Shown here: positions 1-6,121 of the stretch, in pieces
Numbering within the stretch: position 1 is the stretch's first letter
Layout of the letters: the number at the start of each line of letters is the position of its first letter
From: Bacteroidales bacterium UBA2030
Lineage (GTDB): Bacteria; Bacteroidota; Bacteroidia; Bacteroidales; TTA-H9
Length of the DNA stretch: 7,632 bases
Assembly (NCBI GenBank): GCA_002332755.1
Contig: DDBO01000124.1
Coordinates: 1 to 7,632, forward strand
Reading direction: 5' to 3'
Translations under genes and position numbers: made by a program
The notes under the pieces: generated by a model
Told to the model about the DNA's origin: nothing
The model's input: only the letters and a program-made list of their open reading frames with translations
The model's database searches: none

Positions 1-56
1 GAACCCTGAACTTGGAACCTGGAACTTGGAACCTGAAACTTGAATCCTAATCCTTA
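1..56. repeat. Degenerate heptamer tandem repeat upstream of metG
   Basis: The window opens inside a tandem array of 7-bp units that alternate gaacctg and gaacttg, giving a 14-bp higher period. Reading in sevens from base 1 gives gaaccct, gaacttg, gaacctg, gaacttg, gaacctg, aaacttg, then the decayed units aatccta and atcctta. The array probably continues to the left of the window. It has no coding character. Its last units run into the metG promoter, so copy number could alter the sequence just upstream of the -7 box. Similar short GAACCTG-like tracts occur between genes in Bacteroidota genomes; that is general recollection, not a search result. Confidence 0.75.
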
Positions 57-62
57 ACTTTG
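55..62 (+). promoter_or_regulatory. Probable metG promoter -7 box (TAnnTTTG)
   Basis: TAACTTTG at 55-62 matches the Bacteroidota primary-sigma -7 consensus TAnnTTTG exactly. At the usual 19-bp spacing the -33 position reads CCTG (32-35) instead of TTTG, so the upstream element is weak and lies in the tandem repeat. Transcription would start near 67-70, leaving a leader of about 15 nt before the metG ATG. No room remains for a riboswitch or T-box between this box and the gene. Confidence 0.6.
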
Positions 63-83
63 CGCCTCAATTCGATATAAAAG

Positions 84-2144
84 ATGGAAACCTCCTCAGG
101 CAAAAAATTCAAGCGTACAACCATTACCTCGGCTCTGCCTTACGCCAATGGCCCTATCCACATCGGACACCTGGCCGGGGTATATATTCCTGCCGACATC
201 TATGCCCGTTATCTTCGTTCGCGCGGTGAAGAAGTTATATTTATTGGCGGCAGCGACGAACATGGAGTTCCCATTACCATCAAGGCCCGCAACGAAGGCA
301 CTTCACCCCAGCAGGTTGTTGACAAGTATCACGAAATAATTAAAAAATCTTTCGAGGAATTAGGAATCTCCTTCGATATTTATTCGAGAACTTCCTTACC
401 TATTCACCATGAGACCGCCTCAGCATTTTTCCGTAAACTTTACGAGGATGGGAAATTGATAGAAAAAGTTACCCAGCAGTATTATGATGAAAAGGCAGGT
501 CAATTTTTGGCTGACCGTTATATTGTTGGCACATGTCCTCACTGCGGGTTCGAAAAAGCCTATGGCGACCAGTGTGAAAAATGCGGAACCTCACTTAATG
601 CCACCGATTTAATTGAACCCCGTTCTGCCCTTAGCGGTAGCAAACCCGTGTTGAAAGATACCAAACATTGGTTTTTACCTCTCGACCAGTATGAAGCTTG
701 GCTTCGCGAATGGATTTTGGAAGGACACAAAGACGACTGGAAAACAAACGTTTATGGGCAGTGCAAGTCGTGGATAGATCTGGGGTTACAGCCCCGGGCC
801 GTCACCCGTGACCTCGAATGGGGTGTTAAAGTTCCGATTGAAGGTGCAGAAGGCAAGGTGCTTTATGTGTGGTTTGACGCTCCTATCGGATACATCTCGG
901 CTACTCGACACTGGGCCCAGCTCACCGGAGGCGACTGGGAAAAATGGTGGAAATCGCCCGATACCCGTCTGATTCATTTTATTGGGAAAGACAATATTGT
1001 ATTTCACTGTATCATTTTCCCGGCAATGCTTAAAGCCGAAGGAAGCTATATTTTGCCGGACAATGTGCCTGCGAATGAATTTCTGAACCTTGAGGGAGAT
1101 AAGATATCTACCTCGCGCAATTGGGCTGTTTGGCTCCACGAATACCTGGAAGACTTTCCGGGCAAACAGGACGTATTGAGGTATGTTTTGTGTGCCAACG
1201 CCCCTGAGACCAAAGACAACGATTTTACCTGGAAAGATTTTCAGGCACGAAACAATAACGAACTGCTCGCTATCTTGGGCAATTTTGTAAATCGTACTGT
1301 GGTTCTCACCCATAAATATTTTTCGGGCCAGGTGCCTCCGGCAACCCACCTCATGCCCGATGACGAAGCACTTGTGGCTGAATTGGCTTCCTTCCCCCAG
1401 CGCATCGCATCCAGCATCGACAATTTCCGTTTCCGTGAAGCCCTCAACGAAATGATGAACCTGGCTCGTTTGGGGAATAAATATCTTACTGATAATGAGC
1501 CCTGGAAGAAATGGCCGGCCGAAACTGACCGCGTAGCTACCGTGCTCAATCTCTCCCTTCAAATATGTGCCAACCTCGCCATTCTGGCCGAACCTTTCCT
1601 GCCTTTCACCTCCGGGCGACTTTTCCGGATTCTCAATCTCCAACCCCTCCGCTGGGCTTCAGCCGGAAATGCCTACCTACTTTCTGCAGGTCATTTATTA
1701 AATCAACCTGAATTTTTGTTTTCTAAAATCGAAGACGAACAAATTCAGAAGCAACTCGATAAGCTGGAAGCTGCGCGTAAGGCCAATTTGATGAAAGCCC
1801 CTGCTGCTCCGGCAAAACAGGATATCGATTATGAGGCCTTTGCCCGTATGGATATCCGTATCGGTACTATCCTGGAGGCTGAAAAAGTTCCTAAAACCAA
1901 AAAATTGCTTCGGTTAAAAGTAGATACCGGTATCGATACCCGAACCATCGTTAGCGGGATTGCTGAATATTATAATCCGGAAGAGATAGTTGGTCGTCAA
2001 GTATGTGTATTGGTTAATCTGGCCCCACGCAATATCAAGGGCATCGAAAGCCGCGGAATGATACTGATGGCTGAGGACCGCGACGGTACCCTGCGTTTTG
2101 TTTCACCAGAGGCTCATATCAACAATGGAAGCGAAGTGAAATAA
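84..2144 (+). CDS. metG: Methionyl-tRNA synthetase with C-terminal tRNA-binding domain
   Basis: Cytoplasmic class I aminoacyl-tRNA synthetase that charges tRNA-Met with methionine using ATP, serving both initiation and elongation. At 686 aa it is the long MetRS form. Visible elements in order: Rossmann catalytic core with the HIGH motif (HIGH at residues 26-29, in ANGPIHIGHL); a zinc knuckle with C151, C154, C164 and C167; the second signature as KISTS (340-344) in place of KMSKS, a variant I associate with Bacteroidota; an alpha-helical anticodon-binding domain (about 370-560, with the N-rich stretch ARNNNELLAILGNFVNRT); a linker rich in Ala, Pro and Lys; and a Trbp111/EMAP-II-like OB-fold tRNA-binding domain (about 580-686, with MDIRIGTI and APRNIKGIESRGM). 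The ATG at 84 is chosen because it lies about 15 nt after the predicted start of transcription and just before the conserved core. The gene appears intact and unrelated in function to the CRISPR locus downstream. It ends at its own terminator, so read-through into cas9 should be limited. Confidence 0.97.
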   Translation: METSSGKKFKRTTITSALPYANGPIHIGHLAGVYIPADIYARYLRSRGEEVIFIGGSDEHGVPITIKARNEGTSPQQVVDKYHEIIKKSFEELGISFDIYSRTSLPIHHETASAFFRKLYEDGKLIEKVTQQYYDEKAGQFLADRYIVGTCPHCGFEKAYGDQCEKCGTSLNATDLIEPRSALSGSKPVLKDTKHWFLPLDQYEAWLREWILEGHKDDWKTNVYGQCKSWIDLGLQPRAVTRDLEWGVKVPIEGAEGKVLYVWFDAPIGYISATRHWAQLTGGDWEKWWKSPDTRLIHFIGKDNIVFHCIIFPAMLKAEGSYILPDNVPANEFLNLEGDKISTSRNWAVWLHEYLEDFPGKQDVLRYVLCANAPETKDNDFTWKDFQARNNNELLAILGNFVNRTVVLTHKYFSGQVPPATHLMPDDEALVAELASFPQRIASSIDNFRFREALNEMMNLARLGNKYLTDNEPWKKWPAETDRVATVLNLSLQICANLAILAEPFLPFTSGRLFRILNLQPLRWASAGNAYLLSAGHLLNQPEFLFSKIEDEQIQKQLDKLEAARKANLMKAPAAPAKQDIDYEAFARMDIRIGTILEAEKVPKTKKLLRLKVDTGIDTRTIVSGIAEYYNPEEIVGRQVCVLVNLAPRNIKGIESRGMILMAEDRDGTLRFVSPEAHINNGSEVK

Positions 2145-2169
2145 GTTTTTTTTTCCCTTAATTTTTTTC

Positions 2170-2199
2170 AGGCCTGGCTCTGCCGGGCCTTTCTGTTTT
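2170..2199 (+). terminator. Intrinsic terminator of metG
   Basis: A 9-bp stem (2170-2178 paired with 2182-2190, one G-U pair) closes a TCT loop and is followed by a T-rich run (tttctgtttt). It lies 25 bp after the metG stop codon. The opposite strand has no T-run directly after the stem, so it should act mainly on plus-strand transcripts. It separates metG from the CRISPR-Cas unit. Confidence 0.85.
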
Positions 2200-2206
2200 A
2201 TGCATG

Positions 2207-2237
2207 AAAAAATAAAAAAGGGCGAGTTGCCCCACCC
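2207..2237 (-). terminator. Intrinsic terminator of the tracrRNA
   Basis: Read on the minus strand, GGGTGGGGCAACTCGCCC (2237 to 2220) folds into a 7-bp stem with two G-U pairs, capped by a GCAA tetraloop of the GNRA class. TTTTTT, A and TTTTTT follow directly (2219 to 2207). This is both the final hairpin expected of a tracrRNA and a standard Rho-independent terminator. It faces the metG terminator, so the two transcripts converge and each stops before the other gene. Confidence 0.85.
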
Positions 2238-2257
2238 TCAATGTTTTCACAACGGAT

Positions 2258-2289
2258 CATGGATCCTTATTGTGAATTGATTACATTTG
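2258..2289 (+). promoter_or_regulatory. Candidate cas9-cas1-cas2 operon promoter, overlapping the anti-repeat
   Basis: TACATTTG at 2282-2289 fits the TAnnTTTG -7 consensus exactly on the plus strand and sits inside the anti-repeat. The -33 region is poor: CATG at 2258-2261 with 20-bp spacing, or ATGG at 2259-2262 with 19 bp. Transcription would start near 2294-2297, giving a cas9 leader of about 45 nt. I saw no better plus-strand match between the metG terminator and cas9. The weak -33 box suggests low expression or help from an activator. Confidence 0.5.
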
Positions 2290-2292
2290 TAT
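2269..2292 (-). repeat. CRISPR anti-repeat within the tracrRNA
   Basis: This 24-bp segment is a degenerate copy of 25 bp of the CRISPR repeat (array positions 7532-7556). It differs by loss of one A in the AAAA run (ATACAAATG against ATACAAAATG) and by a terminal T in place of C. No other part of the 46-bp repeat is recognisable beside it, so only the crRNA-pairing half is kept. The match sets the transcribed strands: tracrRNA and crRNA must both be read from the minus strand of this window. Confidence 0.93.
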
Positions 2293-2296
2293 GGTG

Positions 2297-2327
2297 CAAA
2301 TATATTAAAAATTTCTACTTTTACAAA
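2297..2327 (-). promoter_or_regulatory. tracrRNA promoter (TTTG-N19-TATATTTG)
   Basis: On the minus strand TTTG (2327 to 2324) is followed after exactly 19 bases by TATATTTG (2304 to 2297). Both boxes and the spacing match the Bacteroidota TTTG-N19-21-TAnnTTTG consensus without a mismatch. The start point would fall at about 2290-2293, the first base of the anti-repeat, so the primary transcript needs no 5' trimming. The promoter lies wholly in the cas9 leader, 13 bp before the cas9 ATG. Confidence 0.85.
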
Positions 2328-2339
2328 AAAACAACAGCT

Positions 2340-5300
2340 ATGGAGAAAAAAATTTTAGGTATTGACCTGGGTGTTGCTTCCATTGGGTGGGCTTTGGTCA
2401 AGTTAGATACTGAAAATCAGGCTAATAATGAAATTTTAAAGATGGGAGTGAGAATCGTTCCTATTGATTCTAATGATGTTCAGAAATATAGCGAAGGGAC
2501 GGGAGAAACCCCTGCGCATAAAAGAACTATGAAAAGAGGCATGCGCAGAATGTTTGCCCGCTACGTGATGCGACGCAAGAATCTGACCCAAAAGCTTCAT
2601 CAACTGGGAATGTTCGATGCTTCCCTGTTTTCATTGGAAAAATTATCCCTGTGGGGGCTTCGATCGCGTGCGGTGAATGAACAGATTAGCCTCAAGGAGC
2701 TTGGCAGGGTGCTTTACCATTTGCTTCAAAAGCGGGGGTATAAAAGTAACCGCAGGGAGAGTTCGAAAGAGAAAAAAGATACTGATTACGTTCAGCAGGT
2801 AAAAGGAAGATATCAGCAAATTAAAGACTTGCAACTCACTATTGGCCAATATTTCTACAGCGAGTTAACACAGAATCCTTATTTCAGAATCAAGGAAAAA
2901 GTATTTCCCCGGGGGGCTTATGAAGAGGAGTTTTGGGCGATAATGAGAAAACAACAAACTTTTTATCCCGAAATACTCACCAATGAGGTTGTTGATGATT
3001 TTTATCAAATTATTTATTATCAGCGACCTTTACGCAGCCAGAAAGGGTTGGTGAAAATCTGTGAATTTGAAGGGAAGTGGGTAGTAAAAAACGGGCGCGA
3101 AATGTTCTTTGGTCCAAAGGTTGCACCTCGAAGTTCTCCCTTGTTTCAAATCGAAAAAATTTGGGAAAGCATTCATAACATCCGACTTAAAAACAGGGAT
3201 GGAGATCTTTATAAACTCTCTTTAGAGGAAAAGCATAAAATCTTTCAATATCTGAATAATAACGAAAGACTCACTGGCCCTAAACTTCTTGAATTACTGG
3301 GGAAAGGTAAAAACGATGGATGGTACTACAATAAACTGATTGATAAAGGAATACAGGGAAATTTGACCCTGGTAAAAATAAAAAAGGCTTTGGGAGATTA
3401 TCCCGATGCAGAGAACTTGCTCAGGTTTAATTTAGAATTCATAACCCAAGGAGAAGAAGCTTTACTGGTTGATCAGGAAACCGGCGAAATTTTAGAAAGT
3501 TATGTAAAAAAAGAAGTTTCCCCAAGTATTGAGAATGAGCCCCTTTATCAGCTTTGGCATGTCTTGTATTCCATACATCAACCTGAGGAATGCGTGAAAG
3601 TATTGAAAAGTAAGTTCAGCCTTCCTGAAGAAATAGCAATAAGACTGGCTGAGCTGGATTTTACCGCCGGAGGATATTCCAGTAAGTCGCACAAGATGAT
3701 ACGAAAGATACTGCCTTATTTAATGGAGGGTTTTGATAATGCTCAGGCCTGTAAAAAGGCAGGATACAACCATTCTAATTCTCTTACCGGAGAAGAAAAT
3801 CTGGCGCGACAACTAAAGGATAAAATTGCCTTGCTCCCCAAAAATAGCCTCAGACAACCTATCGTAGAAAAGGTGCTGAACCAAATGATTCAAATCGTTA
3901 ATGAAATTATTGATGAAAGTAATGGGCTGGTAACCCGGGAAGAACGTCTGACCAATCGCTTCGAGATCAGAATTGAATTGGCGCGTGAACTGAAACAAAA
4001 TAAGCAGGATAGAGCTGAAACGTTTAAAAGAATTAAAGCCATAGAAAGGGAAAATGAAAAGTATACAAAGGAACTAGAGAACTATGGCATCAAGGCCTCC
4101 AGGAATAATATAGTTAAAATGAGGCTTTTCAATGAAACAAGCGTAGATGAAGATGGCAGGATAAATGCAATGTGCCTGTATTGTGGTAAGATGTTTGGCA
4201 AAGAACAAGCCCTCAAAGGCGAAGAGGTGGATGTGGATCACATTATTCCCCGATCATTGATTTACGATGATTCCCAACAAAATAAAATTCTTGTACACAG
4301 AAAATGCAATGCCACCAAAGGCGACATGACTGCCTACGATTTTATGGCTTCTAAAGGCGAAGAGGCTCTAAATGAGTATAAAGAACGGGTTAAAAGGTTA
4401 TTTGATAAAAAATTGATAACCAGAGGAAAACGCGAAAGGCTGTTAACGGCTCAATCAAAAATTGATAGTGAATTTATCGAGCGACAACTCAACGAAACCC
4501 GCTATATTGGTAAAAAAGCCCGTGAGATTTTAACGGCCGTTAGTTTCAATGTTCATGCTACTTCAGGTATGCTTACTGCTCGCCTGCGGCATTTGTGGGG
4601 CTGGGATAATGTATTGTTAAATCTGCAACAAGAGCGATTTGAGTATCTGTGTAAGGAAAAACTGAGCGAGGCCAAAGAGGAGGAAATTCCGGAAATAATT
4701 GCAAGGATGAAGGAGGAGTTTTCGAAACGCATCGACCATCGCCACCATGCCATCGATGCCCTTACCATTGCCTGCACCAGGCAGGGATTTATTCAACGCC
4801 TCAGCACCCTTCATGCCCAGCATACAAGGGATGAATTGTACCGATTGCTCAATAATGAATCCGGAGAAAGAGAAGATATAAATCCGGAAATTCAGGAACG
4901 ACTTAACCTGGTTGATAAATATTTTATTTCCCAAAAACCTTTTGCCACTTACCAGGTGCAGGAAAAAGCCGCCGAAATATTTGTATCGTTCAAACCAGGT
5001 AAGAAAGTAGCTGTTAAGGGCAGAAATATTGTGCATCTACAGGGAGGAAAAACTTATGTTCAGAGGGGTGTTATAGTGCCGCGAGGACCGTTGAGTGAAG
5101 AAAGTGTGTATGGAAAAATAAGGTTCCACGATAAACCCCAACCGTTAAAGTATCTGCTGGAACATCCCGATCTTATCGTGAATTCTCGCATTCGCGACCT
5201 GATATTAAAATTTAAACAAGACCATCCGGAGGCCTCTCCCAAAGATTACCCTAAGATTCTCAAAAAAGAGCCCATTTTGCTTCCTTCCGGAGAACCACTT

Positions 5301-6104
5301 ACAGAAGCATTGTGCTACGCCGAAGATTATGTTATTCGCAAACCGCTTGATGTAAATAATTTTAAGAAAATAGACGATTTCAAATGGATTGTGGATAAGG
5401 GGATAAGGGAGCGAATAATAAAACATGTGGAGGAATATGGAGGAAATATAAAAGAGGCACTGGCCCATCCTGTTTATTACGATAAGGAAAAGACCCGGCC
5501 TATACGTTCTGTCCGGATCTTTACCAGCCTGAATGCTGTTGTACCCATCAAATATAATTCCGACGGGCAACCCATGGGGTATGTAAAACCCGGGAATAAT
5601 CATCATGTGGCCATTTATGAAGATGCGGAGGGTAATCTGCATGAACACGTCTGCACTTTCTGGCATGCAGTGGAAAGGTACAAATACGGCCTACCGGTGA
5701 TTATTAAGGATACTACTCAAGTGTGGGATGAGATATTGAAGAGTTCTAAAGAATATCCCCAGACATTCCTTGGGCAACTGCCCGAAACAGGGTGGAAGCT
5801 TAAGTTGTCTATGCAAATGAATGAGTATTTCCTGATGTTTCTCGATCCGGAAAAAGCAAGGGAGGCTGTGGAAAATAAGGATTTAAAAACAATAGCTTTT
5901 CATCTATTTAGAGTATACCAGTTATCGAGTACTGATTATAATTTTGTATATCAATATTATGCGAAAAACCCAGGGACAGTTTTTGATAGAATTGAATTTA
6001 AATCGTTAAGAATTAAAAGTATTAAGGCTTTAATGAATGCAATACCACAAAAGATTAATATTGATTTATTGGGTAACCTGCCTATTGCTTTCAATGGAAA
6101 ATAA
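2340..6104 (+). CDS. cas9: Cas9, type II-C CRISPR RNA-guided DNA endonuclease
   Basis: Effector that binds the crRNA:tracrRNA duplex and cuts both strands of matching foreign DNA. From the chosen start it is 1254 aa, longer than the compact Neisseria and Campylobacter II-C enzymes (about 1080 and 980 aa) but in keeping with large Bacteroidota forms. Domains: RuvC-I at residues 1-20 (ILGIDLGVASIGWAL, catalytic D9); arginine-rich bridge helix about 58-82; helical recognition lobe about 90-530; RuvC-II (IRIELAREL, E546); HNH about 585-735 with DVDHIIPRSL (H634) and N657; RuvC-III with HHAIDAL (H803, D806); then WED and PAM-interacting regions to the C terminus. All nuclease residues are present. 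The HNH also has C612-x2-C615 and C656, suggesting a partial metal-binding knuckle. The ATG at 2340 starts directly before RuvC-I; an in-frame ATG at 2241 would add 33 residues encoded by tracrRNA and promoter sequence and precede the predicted transcript start. cas1 follows after 17 bp. The last 220 bases are strikingly AT-rich. PAM cannot be read from sequence. Confidence 0.97.
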   Translation: MEKKILGIDLGVASIGWALVKLDTENQANNEILKMGVRIVPIDSNDVQKYSEGTGETPAHKRTMKRGMRRMFARYVMRRKNLTQKLHQLGMFDASLFSLEKLSLWGLRSRAVNEQISLKELGRVLYHLLQKRGYKSNRRESSKEKKDTDYVQQVKGRYQQIKDLQLTIGQYFYSELTQNPYFRIKEKVFPRGAYEEEFWAIMRKQQTFYPEILTNEVVDDFYQIIYYQRPLRSQKGLVKICEFEGKWVVKNGREMFFGPKVAPRSSPLFQIEKIWESIHNIRLKNRDGDLYKLSLEEKHKIFQYLNNNERLTGPKLLELLGKGKNDGWYYNKLIDKGIQGNLTLVKIKKALGDYPDAENLLRFNLEFITQGEEALLVDQETGEILESYVKKEVSPSIENEPLYQLWHVLYSIHQPEECVKVLKSKFSLPEEIAIRLAELDFTAGGYSSKSHKMIRKILPYLMEGFDNAQACKKAGYNHSNSLTGEENLARQLKDKIALLPKNSLRQPIVEKVLNQMIQIVNEIIDESNGLVTREERLTNRFEIRIELARELKQNKQDRAETFKRIKAIERENEKYTKELENYGIKASRNNIVKMRLFNETSVDEDGRINAMCLYCGKMFGKEQALKGEEVDVDHIIPRSLIYDDSQQNKILVHRKCNATKGDMTAYDFMASKGEEALNEYKERVKRLFDKKLITRGKRERLLTAQSKIDSEFIERQLNETRYIGKKAREILTAVSFNVHATSGMLTARLRHLWGWDNVLLNLQQERFEYLCKEKLSEAKEEEIPEIIARMKEEFSKRIDHRHHAIDALTIACTRQGFIQRLSTLHAQHTRDELYRLLNNESGEREDINPEIQERLNLVDKYFISQKPFATYQVQEKAAEIFVSFKPGKKVAVKGRNIVHLQGGKTYVQRGVIVPRGPLSEESVYGKIRFHDKPQPLKYLLEHPDLIVNSRIRDLILKFKQDHPEASPKDYPKILKKEPILLPSGEPLTEALCYAEDYVIRKPLDVNNFKKIDDFKWIVDKGIRERIIKHVEEYGGNIKEALAHPVYYDKEKTRPIRSVRIFTSLNAVVPIKYNSDGQPMGYVKPGNNHHVAIYEDAEGNLHEHVCTFWHAVERYKYGLPVIIKDTTQVWDEILKSSKEYPQTFLGQLPETGWKLKLSMQMNEYFLMFLDPEKAREAVENKDLKTIAFHLFRVYQLSSTDYNFVYQYYAKNPGTVFDRIEFKSLRIKSIKALMNAIPQKINIDLLGNLPIAFNGK

Positions 6105-6121
6105 TTAATCTTAATCTCAAA

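Larger units (their letters stand above)
2214..2292 (-). ncRNA. tracrRNA of the type II-C system (predicted, about 79 nt)
   Basis: Trans-activating RNA that pairs with the repeat part of crRNA, creates the RNase III substrate and scaffolds Cas9. On the minus strand it begins at the anti-repeat (2292 to 2269), which pairs with the first 25 nt of the crRNA repeat through 24 pairs, with one bulged U in the crRNA and a terminal G-U. AAUAAGG follows, the same junction I recall from the Neisseria meningitidis II-C tracrRNA. Then come a 5-bp nexus hairpin GGAUC-CAU-GAUCC (2266 to 2254), a single-stranded stretch with GUUGUGAA (2253 to 2246), and the GCAA-capped terminator hairpin with its U-run. The 5' end is placed by the promoter at 2297-2327 and the 3' end by the U-run, so the limits are good to a few nucleotides. 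The position between metG and cas9, antisense to cas9, fits a II-C locus. The gene is inferred from sequence; no RNA data are available. Confidence 0.9.

Noticed and set aside
1..83. T-box or SAM riboswitch controlling metG
   Set aside because: The predicted transcript leader is only about 15 nt, and the upstream sequence is tandem repeat without a specifier or terminator stem.
786..1643. Long minus-strand open frame of 285 codons opposite metG
   Set aside because: It lies entirely antisense to a well-conserved synthetase and has no recognisable domain or promoter; it is a codon-bias shadow.
2172..2179. GCCTGGCT shared by the metG terminator and the CRISPR repeat
   Set aside because: The match is 8 bases in a GC-rich hairpin arm and does not extend; it is probably chance and not a second anti-repeat.
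2241..2339. A 33-residue N-terminal extension of Cas9 from the in-frame ATG at 2241
   Set aside because: It would translate the tracrRNA, its promoter and the anti-repeat, starts before the predicted cas9 transcript, and adds residues before the RuvC-I strand that Cas9 proteins lack. The ATG at 2340 is the natural start.
4617..5666. Minus-strand open frames of 139 and 153 codons inside cas9
   Set aside because: They are antisense to conserved Cas9 coding sequence, show no family features and have no start signals.
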